DNA of 64,000 nucleotides from Luteibacter sp. dw_328 (GCF_018449605.1 NZ_JAAVUW010000009.1:1-64000); one strand, 5' to 3'. Shown: positions 17,381 through 26,529, counted from the first letter of the stretch. The notes: generated from the letters alone by a model not told the origin. Program-made: numbers and translations.

Positions 17381-19263
17381 GCTGTCGTCTCCGCGAGATA
17401 GGTATAGCCCGTCAGCCCCTTGTCGAGCGAGGCGTACAGTTCTTCGGCCTGGGCACCCACGATACCGGCGGCCGCGAGGCGGTCCACGTACGACTGGCGC
17501 AGCGCCTTGAGGTCATAGCCCACGTAGTCGAGCATCAGGTCTGTCGTGTCACCACGGCGGATGTGGGCGAACTCGTAGCCGCTGGCCGTGGCGCGGACAT
17601 TGACCGCGTCGGTGTCGCCGAACAGGTTGTGGATGTCGCCAAGGGTCTCCTGGTACGCGCCGACCATGAAGATGCCCAGGCGATAGGACTCGCGCTCGTT
17701 CAGTGCGTGCAGCGGCAGGCTCACGTCGACGCCTTCGGCATCCACGTAGTGATCGATGCGTCCGTCCGAATCGCAGGTGAGGTCGGCGATGACGCCGCGT
17801 CGCGTCGGCTCTTCATCCAGGCGCGAAATGGGAACGATCGGGAAGATCTGATCGATCGCCCAGATGTCCGGCACGGACTCGAACACGGAGAAGTTGACGA
17901 AGTACTTGTCGACCAGCTTCTCGTCGAGGTCATCCAGCGCCTGGCGATGGGCGCGCTCCGCGGGCAGCAGGCGCGGACGCACGGCGTTGGCGATGGCGTA
18001 GAACAGTTCGTCGAGGGTGGCGCGATCGCGCAGGTCGAGCTGACCGAGCGCGTACAGCGAAAGACCTTCGGCCAGGTGATGTTGCGCCTCGTGGAACAGC
18101 TCGAGCGGCGGACGGGTGTCCAGTTCGGCATGCGTTTCGCGCAGGTGGCGAAGCACGCTGGGCTCACCCGCTCGACCGGCCGGGACGGCGCCCTGCGGCA
18201 CCGGCTCCACCTCACTCACGTTGACGATCATCACCGCATGATGCGCGGTCATCGCGCGGCCGGACTCGGTGAAGATGATCGGCGCCTTCATGCCGTGCTC
18301 GGCGACGGCCTCGGCCAGCGGCTGGACGATGCTGGCCGCGTACTGGCCCAGGCTGTAGTTGATCGAGTTATAGCTGCGCGAGCGGGTGCCTTCGTAATCG
18401 ACGCCCAGGCCGCCGCCCACATCGACCACGTCGATCGGCACGCCCAGGCGGTGCAGCTCGACGAAATAACGAACGGCCTCGCGCATACCGGCGGCGATGT
18501 CACGCACGTTGGAGATCTGCGAGCCCATGTGGAAATGCTGCAGCTTCAGCGTGTGCTTGAGGCCTGCGGCATCCAGACGCTCGATAAGCTCGAGGATCTG
18601 GCCCGGGCTGAGGCCGAACTTGCCCTTGTCGCCACCGGTGTTCTGCCACTTGCCGGCACCGATCGAGGCCAGGCGCACGCGGACGCCGAGCAGTGGCTCG
18701 ACGTCGAGCGCCTTGGCTTCGGCGAAGACGTGGTCGAGCTCGGACAGCTTCTCGATGACGATGTGGACGCGCAAACCGAGCTTGAGACCGATGAGGGCAA
18801 GACGGACGTACTCGCGATCCTTGTAGCCATTGCAGACAACCATGCTGCCGGGGCGCGCCTGCGCGAGCACGGCCATCAGTTCGGGCTTGGAGCCGGCTTC
18901 GAGACCGAAGCCGTGTTCGCCCGCGGCGACCAGCTCGCTGACCACGCCGCGCTGCTGGTTCACCTTGATCGGGTAGATCGCCGTGTAGGAGCCGGCGTAG
19001 TCGACATCGTCGATCGCTTTGGCGAACGCCTGCTGGAGGCGGGCGAGGCGGTCGGCGAGGATGTCCGGAAAACGAATGAGCAGCGGCAGGCGCAGGCCTT
19101 CACTCGTGGCTTGATCGACGATGGCCGGCAGGTCGAGGGCCGGGCCCTCCTCGCCACGGGGGCACATGAGCAGGTGGCCGTCATCGGCAACGTCGACGTA
19201 GCCATTGCTCCAGTGCGGGATCGCGTAGGTCTGCTTGGCGCGGTCGGTGGTCCAGTTCGCCAT
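17377..19263 (-). CDS. speA: Biosynthetic arginine decarboxylase
   Basis: PLP-dependent decarboxylation of arginine to agmatine, the first step of the agmatine route to putrescine. The 628-residue fold-III decarboxylase has the PLP lysine in YPIKVNQQRGVVSEL, the glycine loop GGGLGVDYEGTRS, and QHFHMGSQ. The ATG at 19263 gives the canonical N-terminus (WTTDRAKQTYAIPHW); the frame is open further upstream but the extra part is not protein-like. Divergent from speE with mirrored -10 elements between them; no agmatinase gene is in the window. Confidence 0.96.
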   Translation of the reverse strand: MANWTTDRAKQTYAIPHWSNGYVDVADDGHLLMCPRGEEGPALDLPAIVDQATSEGLRLPLLIRFPDILADRLARLQQAFAKAIDDVDYAGSYTAIYPIKVNQQRGVVSELVAAGEHGFGLEAGSKPELMAVLAQARPGSMVVCNGYKDREYVRLALIGLKLGLRVHIVIEKLSELDHVFAEAKALDVEPLLGVRVRLASIGAGKWQNTGGDKGKFGLSPGQILELIERLDAAGLKHTLKLQHFHMGSQISNVRDIAAGMREAVRYFVELHRLGVPIDVVDVGGGLGVDYEGTRSRSYNSINYSLGQYAASIVQPLAEAVAEHGMKAPIIFTESGRAMTAHHAVMIVNVSEVEPVPQGAVPAGRAGEPSVLRHLRETHAELDTRPPLELFHEAQHHLAEGLSLYALGQLDLRDRATLDELFYAIANAVRPRLLPAERAHRQALDDLDEKLVDKYFVNFSVFESVPDIWAIDQIFPIVPISRLDEEPTRRGVIADLTCDSDGRIDHYVDAEGVDVSLPLHALNERESYRLGIFMVGAYQETLGDIHNLFGDTDAVNVRATASGYEFAHIRRGDTTDLMLDYVGYDLKALRQSYVDRLAAAGIVGAQAEELYASLDKGLTGYTYLAETTA

Positions 19264-19431
19264 GGGCGGAAGATCTCCAGGTGATTGTGTCGTGTCCCCC
19301 ACTCGGGGGTGCGCGGAACAGTCGCAGCGGCGAACTTTGACCTGAAGCGGGCCTGGCGGCCGGGAGCCTCGCACGCCGCGGGGCCGACCAGACTGGGCCT
19401 GCGCGGCGGGGAGGCCGTCGGCAGACCGCGT

Positions 19432-19441
19432 ATTGTACCGG
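19432..19441 (-). promoter_or_regulatory. Candidate -10 element of speA (CCGGTACAAT)
   Basis: On the minus strand TACAAT (19432-19437), preceded by CCGG, lies about 170 nt upstream of the speA ATG. The same 10-mer occurs in the opposite direction at 19512-19521 before speE. No clear -35 is seen. Confidence 0.4.
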
Positions 19442-19511
19442 TCCGCCATGACATCCGTGTATCACCTACATCTGCCGAGGGCGAGGCCGTTGGCCGCTTG
19501 GTCGCCCGGAG

Positions 19512-19521
19512 CCGGTACAAT
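19512..19521 (+). promoter_or_regulatory. Candidate -10 element of speE (CCGGTACAAT)
   Basis: TACAAT (19516-19521) lies 42 nt upstream of the speE ATG and is the exact mirror copy of the 10-mer in front of speA. A weak TTGGCC lies 20 nt upstream. The intergenic region 19264-19562 is otherwise non-coding. Confidence 0.4.
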
Positions 19522-19562
19522 CCCCGCTTTCGATCCCCTTCCCGTTTCCAGGAACTCGCGTC

Positions 19563-20420
19563 ATGTCGCAGCAGCAGCTCAGCTGGTTTACCGAAGCCCA
19601 CCAGGCCTCGGGCTCCTCCATCGGTTTCCGCGTCGAGCGCCTGTTGCACGCCGAGAAGACCGAGTTCCAGACCATCGAGATCTACCAGACCACCGATTGG
19701 GGCAACCTGATGGTGATCGACGGTTGCGTGATGCTCACCGGCCGCGACAACTTCCTGTACCACGAGATGATGACCCACCCGGCGCTGTTCACCCACGCCC
19801 GCGCCAAGCGCGTCGTGATCATCGGCGGTGGCGACTGCGGCACGCTGCGCGAGGTGCTCAAGCACGAGGAAGTCGAGAAGGCCACCCAGGTGGAGATCGA
19901 CGAGCGCGTCACCCGCCTGGCTGAGGAATACTTCCCGGAACTGTGCGAAGCCAACGGCGACCCGCGCGCCGAACTACTCTTCATCGACGGCATCAAGTAC
20001 ATGGCCGAGGTGGATCCGGAGTCGATCGACCTGATCATCGTCGACTCGACCGACCCGGTCGGCCCGGCTGAAGGCCTGTTCAACGCTGCCTTCTACGCCA
20101 GCTGCTACAAGGCCCTGCGCCACGGCGGCATCCTGGTGCAGCAGTCGGAGTCGCCGATGGCCCATATCGAGCTGATCAAGGCCATGCGTTCGGCCATGCG
20201 CACCTCGGGCTTCAAGGCCGTGCGTACCCTGCCCTTCCCGCAGCCGTGCTACCCCACCGGCTGGTGGAGCTGCACCATGGCGCGCAAGGACGGCGACCTG
20301 TCGGGCTTCCGCGAGCGCGGCGCGATCAGCAAGAACTTCCCCACGAAGTACTACAACGCAGACATCCACAAGGGTGCACTGGCGCAGCCGGAGTTCATGC
20401 GCGAGGCGCTGGGCGACTGA
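19563..20420 (+). CDS. speE: Spermidine synthase (polyamine aminopropyltransferase)
   Basis: Transfers the aminopropyl group of decarboxylated SAM to putrescine. The 285 residues are standard: an N-terminal beta domain (WFTEAHQASGSSIGF), the nucleotide loop VIIGGGDCGTLREVLKH, EIDERV, and the catalytic DSTDPVGPAEGLF. It sits head-to-head with speA, so the two polyamine enzymes share a control region. A strong hairpin follows the stop. Confidence 0.96.
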   Translation: MSQQQLSWFTEAHQASGSSIGFRVERLLHAEKTEFQTIEIYQTTDWGNLMVIDGCVMLTGRDNFLYHEMMTHPALFTHARAKRVVIIGGGDCGTLREVLKHEEVEKATQVEIDERVTRLAEEYFPELCEANGDPRAELLFIDGIKYMAEVDPESIDLIIVDSTDPVGPAEGLFNAAFYASCYKALRHGGILVQQSESPMAHIELIKAMRSAMRTSGFKAVRTLPFPQPCYPTGWWSCTMARKDGDLSGFRERGAISKNFPTKYYNADIHKGALAQPEFMREALGD

Positions 20421-20446
20421 TCTTTCGATCGGTCGCACCTGTGACG

Positions 20447-20473
20447 GAAGGGCGCTGCGGCGCCCTTCTCTTT
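20447..20473 (+). terminator. Intrinsic terminator after speE
   Basis: A perfect 9-bp stem GAAGGGCGC / GCGCCCTTC (20447-20455, 20460-20468) with a TGCG loop is followed by TCTTT. Confidence 0.75.
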
Positions 20474-20505
20474 GACCACATTCCTACGAACAGGAAAGGA
20501 ATCCC

Positions 20506-21327
20506 ATGCACCACCTTCGTCCCAAACGTGCGCTCCTGCTGACCCTCGTCCTCGTCCTCGCGCCCGGCTTGGCAGCCGCGACCGAGCTACCCGGTGGCCC
20601 GGCCTTCCTGAAAGCCGCCGATGACGTGATTGCCGCACAGGGCGAGGCAGGCGTCTCGCCTCCGCCGCCGATCACGGATCCACGGGTGCAAACCCTCCTG
20701 GCCAGGGCGGCGAACATCGAAGCCATCTTCGGCAACGTCAAACTGACGGCCGCCGACCTCGGGCCGGTGATGGACCTGTGTGGAAAAACCAACCAGATCA
20801 CGGTGGGTTACGCACTGGCCAACATCGCCTCGCTAAAGCCGCCGGCGGGGCAGACTGCTGACCCCGAAGCGCTCAAGCCCCGTGTGATCGAACTGCAAAG
20901 TCGCAATGTGATTGCCTATCAGGACGCCATCGTTCCGATGGGCGCCTTCAGCGCGCGCTGCATGATGCGGGCATTGCCCTTGCTGACCGAATTCATGAGA
21001 ACGCTGCCGGCCGAGCAGCGGACGCCGGTTCGCATGGGTGGGTTACGCCAGATGCGCGGCGGCGTCGCCAACATGATGGTCGGCGCCATCACCAGCAGCA
21101 TCCAGACCGGCATCTCTGCGGCGAACCGGCATCTCGCCGTCAGTGCCGCCGCGGACGTGGCATCCACGTTCGCCGCCATCCTGCCGGTGGCCGACCGGAA
21201 GGTGATCCAGCAGACGGCCGTCCGCGTCAGGCCGTCGGCCGCCGCGGCCGACCAACCCTCGCTCGACACCATTGCCCGTGCGTTTGCCGACGAGCGATGC
21301 GAGGGCCTCTGCGCCCTCGGTAGCTGA
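20506..21327 (+). CDS. Secreted protein of unknown function
   Basis: 273 residues. I do not recognise the family. There is a clear signal peptide (hydrophobic LLLTLVLVLAPGLAAA, cleavage near residue 26), then a mostly helical, Ala/Leu-rich protein. Cysteines lie in the middle (MDLCGKT, SARCMMR) and two near the end (ERCEGLCALG), consistent with periplasmic disulfides. A good Shine-Dalgarno (AAAGGA) precedes ATG 20506. Convergent with the next unknown secreted protein after a 6-bp gap. Confidence 0.7.
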   Translation: MHHLRPKRALLLTLVLVLAPGLAAATELPGGPAFLKAADDVIAAQGEAGVSPPPPITDPRVQTLLARAANIEAIFGNVKLTAADLGPVMDLCGKTNQITVGYALANIASLKPPAGQTADPEALKPRVIELQSRNVIAYQDAIVPMGAFSARCMMRALPLLTEFMRTLPAEQRTPVRMGGLRQMRGGVANMMVGAITSSIQTGISAANRHLAVSAAADVASTFAAILPVADRKVIQQTAVRVRPSAAAADQPSLDTIARAFADERCEGLCALGS

Positions 21328-21333
21328 GACCGC

Positions 21334-22371
21334 TTAGCCCGCTGGCTTGGAAGGTTCCCAGCCGGCGGGTGCCTCCGGTGGCATGCCGTAAGCACGGAGC
21401 GAGGCGAGGATCACGCTCATCTCGGTGCCGCCACTGCGCGCCAGCATGAGCAGCTTCTGCGCGGTGGCCTTGTCGCCCTGCGCCTGCAGGTTGAGCTGCG
21501 CGAAGCGCTGCATCTCCCAGATCAGGTTGAGGCGCGCGGTCTTCGCGGAGGACTGGTCGGAGGCGTCCGTCGACAGGGTTTCACGCAGGTGCAGACCGAG
21601 GGAACGGCCTAGCGGGCTGCTGCCCCATTCGAGCACCTTGGCTAGTTTCAGGCAGTCGCCGACAACCGAGGCATCTTCCTTGTTGTCGTCGCAGTACTTC
21701 GCCGTGGCCTGGAAACCGGGCATCGGCTGAGCGCTGGCCAGGCCGAACACCAGCACCATCTGCACGCCCGCGGCACCGGCGCCCTGCAGGGGGTTGAAGG
21801 TGTCGGCCGGCGGTGGCAGCTGGGTGACCGAGTTGGCCAGCGCCTTCAGGCTGGCACCGAGGTAGTCATCGTAGACCTTCGCGTTGGCGGCGCGGGTGAG
21901 ATCGGCCCGCATGTCTGCCTTGGAGGCATTGTTATGCCCATCAACGCCCAGCTTGAGTAGCCATACGGCGGCGTTGTCCGGCGCCTGCTTCTGCAAGGTG
22001 GCGAGGGCTTCCGCATTCGGACAGGCGTCCGCCTTGGTCTCGCAATCGGCCAGCCGTGCCCAGGCGACCTGGGGACCGGCGTCTTCGTTGCGCGACGCCC
22101 GTTCGAGCAGGGCGTGGTAGGTGAGTACCTCGGGCGGGTTGACCAGCGGGCGTGCCAGCAGGGCGGCACCGAGCAGGGGCTCGGATTCGGTCCGCAGCGC
22201 GAGGACGCTGGCGAGGTCTTTCTGGAACTGCAGGAGGGCCTTGGTCTGGTCCTTCTGAGCTACCGGTCCCTTGGCCGGTCCCGTCGCCGCACCGGGCCAC
22301 GGCGTAGCCGCGAAGGTAGGGAGCGAAAGCAGGCCAGCAAGGGCCAGGGTCACGACGCGGCGTCGCCGCAT
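21334..22371 (-). CDS. Secreted helical-repeat protein of unknown function
   Basis: 345 residues from ATG 22371, chosen because a signal peptide follows at once (MRRRRVVTLALAGLLSLP). The body is alpha-helical with TPR/SEL1-like spacing (ALLARPLVNPPEVLTYHALLERAS, WARLADCETKADACPNAEAL, AVWLLKLGVDGHNNASKADM) and paired cysteines (DCETKADAC, YCDDNKEDASVVGDC). A periplasmic protein-interaction role is a guess from the fold pattern. The open frame extends to 22635 but has no protein character there. Confidence 0.65.
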   Translation of the reverse strand: MRRRRVVTLALAGLLSLPTFAATPWPGAATGPAKGPVAQKDQTKALLQFQKDLASVLALRTESEPLLGAALLARPLVNPPEVLTYHALLERASRNEDAGPQVAWARLADCETKADACPNAEALATLQKQAPDNAAVWLLKLGVDGHNNASKADMRADLTRAANAKVYDDYLGASLKALANSVTQLPPPADTFNPLQGAGAAGVQMVLVFGLASAQPMPGFQATAKYCDDNKEDASVVGDCLKLAKVLEWGSSPLGRSLGLHLRETLSTDASDQSSAKTARLNLIWEMQRFAQLNLQAQGDKATAQKLLMLARSGGTEMSVILASLRAYGMPPEAPAGWEPSKPAG

Positions 22372-22545
22372 GGGCCATCTCCGTGAAATAAAACGACAAG
22401 AATACGGTTCGACCATGAACGGAAGCTGCGCCGTCAGGCCTTCACCAAGCGAAGACATTGCTACTATCGGTCTGAGCGCGGGGGGATCGGGACAGCTGTC
22501 CGCATGACCGCACCAATCAATCCTGCGACAGAACAGGAGTTTACA

Positions 22546-22743
22546 GTGGATCACTTTGCCCTCTTCACCAGCGCACCGGCTGGTTTCTTCGTCGGCTGGG
22601 GCACCCTCACGCTGATCAACGCAGGTCTGGCCCAAGGCAAGAACCGCAGCGGGTTGGCCTGGTGGGCGCTTTCGCTCTTCCTCGGCCCCGTGGCCACCCT
22701 CATTCTCGTCGTCCTGCCGAAAGTCCGCGCAAAGATGTTCTGA
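22546..22743 (+). CDS. Small two-helix membrane protein
   Basis: 65 residues from GTG 22546, which has AGGAG 7 nt upstream; a longer frame from 22504 lacks such a site. Two hydrophobic segments (FFVGWGTLTLINAGLA and WWALSLFLGPVATLILVVL) flank a short loop KNRSG, followed by a basic C-terminus. No function can be assigned. It sits upstream of the ParA-like gene on the same strand. Confidence 0.6.
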   Translation: MDHFALFTSAPAGFFVGWGTLTLINAGLAQGKNRSGLAWWALSLFLGPVATLILVVLPKVRAKMF

Positions 22744-22805
22744 CCCGTTTGCGTGGGTCGACAGGGTGTGTAGGCTAGGAGGCCTCCCAAGGCAGGTGCG
22801 CGCGA

Positions 22806-23438
22806 ATGCTTACGACGCTCGTAGCAAGCAGCAAGGGTGGGTGTGGCAAGACAACGCTGGTAACCCAGCTCGCCACCCACTGGGCACAGGCCGGGAAGCA
22901 GACGGCCATCATCGACGCCGACCGACAGCAGTCCAGTTTGCGCTGGGTCAGTCGACGCCCTGAGAACGTCCCGGGCGTCACCGCCGTCGAGGGCAGCCGC
23001 CGGGCCTTCGACCGGCTACCGGCCGAGATCCAGCGAACCATCGTCGACACCCCTGCAGGCGTCGGCGAGAAAGAGCTGGAGCCTTACCTCGAAAAGGCCG
23101 ATGTCATCCTCGTGCCGGTCTTGCCTTCGCACTTCGACCTCGACGCGACGCTCGACTTCCTCGCCGTGCTCCAGGCCATCCCGCGGGTCAAGCGCGGCAA
23201 GCTGCCGGTCGCCCTGGTCGGCAACCGTCTCAAACCCTGGACCAATGCCAGCCAGGCTGCGGTCGCCGAACTCGGCGAGCGCGCTCCTTTTCCCGTGGTT
23301 GCGGAACTTCGCGACTCGCAAGCGTACGTCTTGCTCACGGCGCTCGGTAAGGGCATCTTCGATTACCACTCGGAAAACGTACGCGGACACCAGGACGACT
23401 GGGCAAAACTGCTTCGCTGGATAAAGCGCAGCACCTGA
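22806..23438 (+). CDS. ParA-family ATPase (orphan)
   Basis: A 210-residue deviant-Walker P-loop ATPase: SKGGCGKTT at residues 9-17 (signature lysine present), IIDADRQQSS, and the DTPAGVGEKEL switch. ParA/MinD-like proteins position DNA or complexes. There is no ParB gene or parS-like cluster beside it, so plasmid-type partition is unlikely; short orphan ParA proteins of this kind occur on many proteobacterial chromosomes. The start is ATG 22806; SixA follows 64 nt downstream. Confidence 0.85.
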   Translation: MLTTLVASSKGGCGKTTLVTQLATHWAQAGKQTAIIDADRQQSSLRWVSRRPENVPGVTAVEGSRRAFDRLPAEIQRTIVDTPAGVGEKELEPYLEKADVILVPVLPSHFDLDATLDFLAVLQAIPRVKRGKLPVALVGNRLKPWTNASQAAVAELGERAPFPVVAELRDSQAYVLLTALGKGIFDYHSENVRGHQDDWAKLLRWIKRST

Positions 23439-23502
23439 GCCGGATGGGGAACGCGTTGGTTGCACCACGCCACGTCACGTGGCATTGCGGAGAACGGTAC
23501 CC

Positions 23503-23973
23503 ATGCACGAACTCATCCTGCTGCGTCACGCGGAAGCATCTCCGAACGGCAAGGACGGCAAGGACGATCGCGAGCGAAAACTCACCGAGCACGGCCAGAA
23601 CGAAGCCCGCGCGGCGGGCGAATGGCTCGCAAGCCACGGCATCCACTACGATCGCGTGCTCTGCTCCCCTTCCGAACGCACGAAAGAAACCGCGGCGCTG
23701 GCCCTCGGCCAGATCAAGCCCACCTACGACGACAAGATCTACGACGCCACCGTCGGCGATCTGTACGACCTCCTCGACAAGCAATCGGATGTCGAGCGCG
23801 TGGTCCTCGTCGGTCACAATCCTGGCATCGAACAACTGGTAGCCTTCCTTGTCGAAGGGCGCTCCGAGGATTACCGCGGCATGCCGCCCGGTGGCATGGC
23901 CCGGCTCGTCTTCGATGGTCCGCTGGAACCCGGCAAAGCCAAGCTTGAGACGTTCTGGTCTCCACCAAACTGA
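23503..23973 (+). CDS. sixA: SixA-type histidine phosphatase
   Basis: A 156-residue phosphoglycerate-mutase-fold phosphatase. Catalytic RHA is in ILLRHAEAS (residues 6-9), the second arginine in CSPSERTKET, and the second histidine in VLVGHNPG. In E. coli SixA dephosphorylates HPt/NPr phosphohistidines; here only the fold and catalytic residues are seen. ATG 23503 begins directly before the first strand; a start at 23479 would add eight residues. It leads into YceI and PLD genes on the same strand. Confidence 0.82.
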   Translation: MHELILLRHAEASPNGKDGKDDRERKLTEHGQNEARAAGEWLASHGIHYDRVLCSPSERTKETAALALGQIKPTYDDKIYDATVGDLYDLLDKQSDVERVVLVGHNPGIEQLVAFLVEGRSEDYRGMPPGGMARLVFDGPLEPGKAKLETFWSPPN

Positions 23974-23981
23974 GTAGCTTT

Positions 23982-24536
23982 ATGCGTCACCTGTTTGCGG
24001 CGATCGCTCTTCTCCTGTCGGCGGCGCCTCTGGCCGCCGCCGACCTGCGAATCGATCCCGTGCGTTCACGCGCAGAGTTCAGCGTTCGCCTGCTCTGGGT
24101 GAGCAACATCTCGGGCGCTTTCGAAGGTATTCGTGGTGACGTTTCGATCGATCACGCCGCACAGACCGCCGTGGTCCGCGCCGACATCGATACCGAAAGT
24201 ATCCGTATGGAATCGGCCCGACTCCGGCGCTGGGTACTCGCGCCGGAGTTCTTCGACTCCGTCCACTACCCCACTATCCATTTTGAATCCCTGCCGACGC
24301 CCCTCCTCATCCTTACCCGGGGCGGCGATGTCGTGGGCAAGCTCACCCTGCGCGGGATCACCCAACCGGTGACCTTCCACCTGCAAGGCAACCGCTGTCC
24401 GCCAGAATCCCTGGCCGGCTGCGTCCTCCAGCTTCAGGGAACGATCGACCGCACCGACTTCGAGATGCGCGGCCGCCGTGGTGCCCTGTCCGACCGTGTC
24501 AACCTGGGCATGGCTATCGTGCTCGAGGCGTCCTGA
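23982..24536 (+). CDS. YceI-family periplasmic lipocalin-like protein
   Basis: 184 residues: a signal peptide (hydrophobic to LAAAD, about residue 20), then the YceI pattern of alternating strands (SRAEFSVRLLWVSNISGAFEG, LRRWVLAPEFFDSVHYPTIHFES, GKLTLRGITQPVTF). Family members bind long isoprenoid or lipid ligands in a beta-barrel. It starts 8 bp after sixA. Confidence 0.85.
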   Translation: MRHLFAAIALLLSAAPLAAADLRIDPVRSRAEFSVRLLWVSNISGAFEGIRGDVSIDHAAQTAVVRADIDTESIRMESARLRRWVLAPEFFDSVHYPTIHFESLPTPLLILTRGGDVVGKLTLRGITQPVTFHLQGNRCPPESLAGCVLQLQGTIDRTDFEMRGRRGALSDRVNLGMAIVLEAS

Positions 24537-24597
24537 CAACCCCGGCGAGCGCCTCAAGCTCACCTGGCGTTGTCACCGGTCCCCTATCATCTGCGGC

Positions 24598-26529
24598 ATG
24601 CGCCGCTTCTTTACGATCCTGCTCCTCACCGCCACGCTCCTTGCCGGCGGCTGCTCGCTGTCGCGCACGCGCATCCGGCAGGCGGACGCGGTCGTCACCC
24701 TGACGGTCGACCGTCAGCTCACCTGTGACCAGGCCGACCGTTGCGCGACACCGTCCCCCCTGATCGACGCGGCGAAGGAAGCCAACGCAGCCTCGACCGC
24801 CGACAAACCGGTCCATGTGGCAACGCTGCTCGAGGATGGCGAGCAGGCCATGGCCGCCCGGGTCAACCTGATTCGTGCGGCGACGAAGAGCATCGACGTG
24901 CAGACCTACATCTGGGAGCAGGACGACGCGGGCAAACTGGTCCTCGACGAACTGATCCAGGCCGCGCGGCGCGGCGTCCATGTGCGCATCCTCGCCGACC
25001 AGCTGTTTTCCTTCGGCGATCCGGGATTGCTCGCCACGCTCGCCCGCGCCAGCGACAACCTGGAGGTACGCCTCTACAACCCCACCTTCCACAGCGCCCG
25101 GACGCCACCGCTGGAGTTCGCGGCCGGCATTCTCTGCTGCTTCTACAAGTTCAACCAGCGGATGCACAACAAGCTGATCGTGGTCGACGATCTCATCGGC
25201 ATCACCGGCGGTCGCAACTACGAAGACCGCTACTTCGACTGGGACGGCAGCTTCGACTACATCGACCGCGATGTCATGGTGGGCGGTCCCGCCGCGAAAA
25301 CCATGGGCGACAGCTTCGAACAGTTCTGGACGCATAAGCGCTCGGTCCGGCTGACCCATCTGCATGACGTGAACCGTGAGCTCATCGCCGACACCGACGA
25401 CACGCGGCACTGGTTGCCGCCGACCTACGATCATCCCGACCGCGTCGCCCAGATGATCAGCGATGCCGAAGATGCCGGGTGGCTGGAAGACCGGATCATG
25501 CGCGCCACGCTGCGGATGAATCGCATCGAGTATCTTTCGGACCTCCCGGGCAAAACCGACGAGCCCAAGCGTCGCGAAGCACGTGAACTTACCCGACACA
25601 TCATGGGTCTGGTGCGTAACGCGAAGAGCGAGATCATCCTGCAGACGCCCTACCTGGTCATGAGCAAACCGGCGCGGAAGATCTTCAACCGCCTGCACGA
25701 GCAGCCGACGCCGCCGCGCATCGTCGTCTCGACGAACTCGTTGGCCTCGACCGATGCGTTCGCTGTGTATGCGCTGTCTTACAAACACCGCAAGCGTTAC
25801 CTCACCGATTACGGCTTCGAGATTTACGAGCTGAAGCCGCACCCCGAAAACGCCGACATCGACGCGCTCGAGAACCCGTCGACGGCCCCGGCCAAACCAC
25901 CGTTTGCCGCCACTGGCTCGGGCAGCGGCCATAGCCGACGTGCATCCAGGGAAACGGATGCCGATGGCGGGTTGCAGCCCTCGGAGTCGTCCGGCTTCCT
26001 CAGTGCGGGGAGTCATTCGCGACGGGGTGCGCGTCATCGCCCCGCACCGCTGAGCACCGAGGGTATCCGTTTCGGACTCCACGCGAAGTCGATCGTCGTC
26101 GACGATACGTTCGCCATGGTCGGCACGCACAATTTCGATCCGCGCTCCGACCACTACAACACCGAATCCGGTGTGATCATCTACGACAAGCGCTTCTCGG
26201 ACCGCCTGCGCGATTCGATCATGCAGGACACCGAGCCCGGCAACGCCTGGGTCATCGGCCCGCGCGAGAAGAAGATCCCCGTGCTGTCGTCGGTGAACGA
26301 GTTCATCGGCGATGTCTCGGAGCGCCTGCCGTTCTTCGATCTGTGGCCATTCCGCTACGCCACCAGCTACGAGCTCAAGCCAGGCTGCATTCCGATGCGC
26401 TGGACCGATCCCCGCTTCTTCGAATGCTACGAGCCGGTGGGCGACTTCCCCGAAGTCGACGTCTCGCTGAAGCTCATCTACACCCGCATGATTACCGCGT
26501 TCGGCTCATCGGCGGCCGGCATTCTCTAG
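24598..26529 (+). CDS. Phospholipase D-family lipoprotein (cardiolipin synthase C-like)
   Basis: A 643-residue protein with a lipobox (LLAGGC, Cys near residue 19). Two HKD motifs are intact: HNKLIVVDDLIGITGGRN and HAKSIVVDDTFAMVGTHNFDPRS, expected to form one active site for phosphatidyl transfer, as in ClsC. Between them is a low-complexity insert (about residues 415-480, rich in Ser, Gly, Arg, Ala and Pro) that looks disordered. ATG 24598 was chosen for the signal peptide; the frame is open from 24478. Confidence 0.85.
   Translation: MRRFFTILLLTATLLAGGCSLSRTRIRQADAVVTLTVDRQLTCDQADRCATPSPLIDAAKEANAASTADKPVHVATLLEDGEQAMAARVNLIRAATKSIDVQTYIWEQDDAGKLVLDELIQAARRGVHVRILADQLFSFGDPGLLATLARASDNLEVRLYNPTFHSARTPPLEFAAGILCCFYKFNQRMHNKLIVVDDLIGITGGRNYEDRYFDWDGSFDYIDRDVMVGGPAAKTMGDSFEQFWTHKRSVRLTHLHDVNRELIADTDDTRHWLPPTYDHPDRVAQMISDAEDAGWLEDRIMRATLRMNRIEYLSDLPGKTDEPKRREARELTRHIMGLVRNAKSEIILQTPYLVMSKPARKIFNRLHEQPTPPRIVVSTNSLASTDAFAVYALSYKHRKRYLTDYGFEIYELKPHPENADIDALENPSTAPAKPPFAATGSGSGHSRRASRETDADGGLQPSESSGFLSAGSHSRRGARHRPAPLSTEGIRFGLHAKSIVVDDTFAMVGTHNFDPRSDHYNTESGVIIYDKRFSDRLRDSIMQDTEPGNAWVIGPREKKIPVLSSVNEFIGDVSERLPFFDLWPFRYATSYELKPGCIPMRWTDPRFFECYEPVGDFPEVDVSLKLIYTRMITAFGSSAAGIL

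Noticed and set aside
17563-19284. 573-codon open frame antisense to speA
   Set aside because: It lies wholly opposite a clear arginine decarboxylase and is His/Asp/Gln/Gly-rich as expected for the complement of high-GC coding DNA.
22504-22545. Longer N-terminus for the small membrane protein from ATG 22504
   Set aside because: The GTG at 22546 has AGGAG at ideal spacing and begins just before the first helix; the upstream segment includes that Shine-Dalgarno.
22806-23438. Plasmid or integrative-element partition locus around the ParA-like gene
   Set aside because: No ParB, parS-like repeats, replication or conjugation genes are near; the flanking genes are ordinary chromosomal ones.
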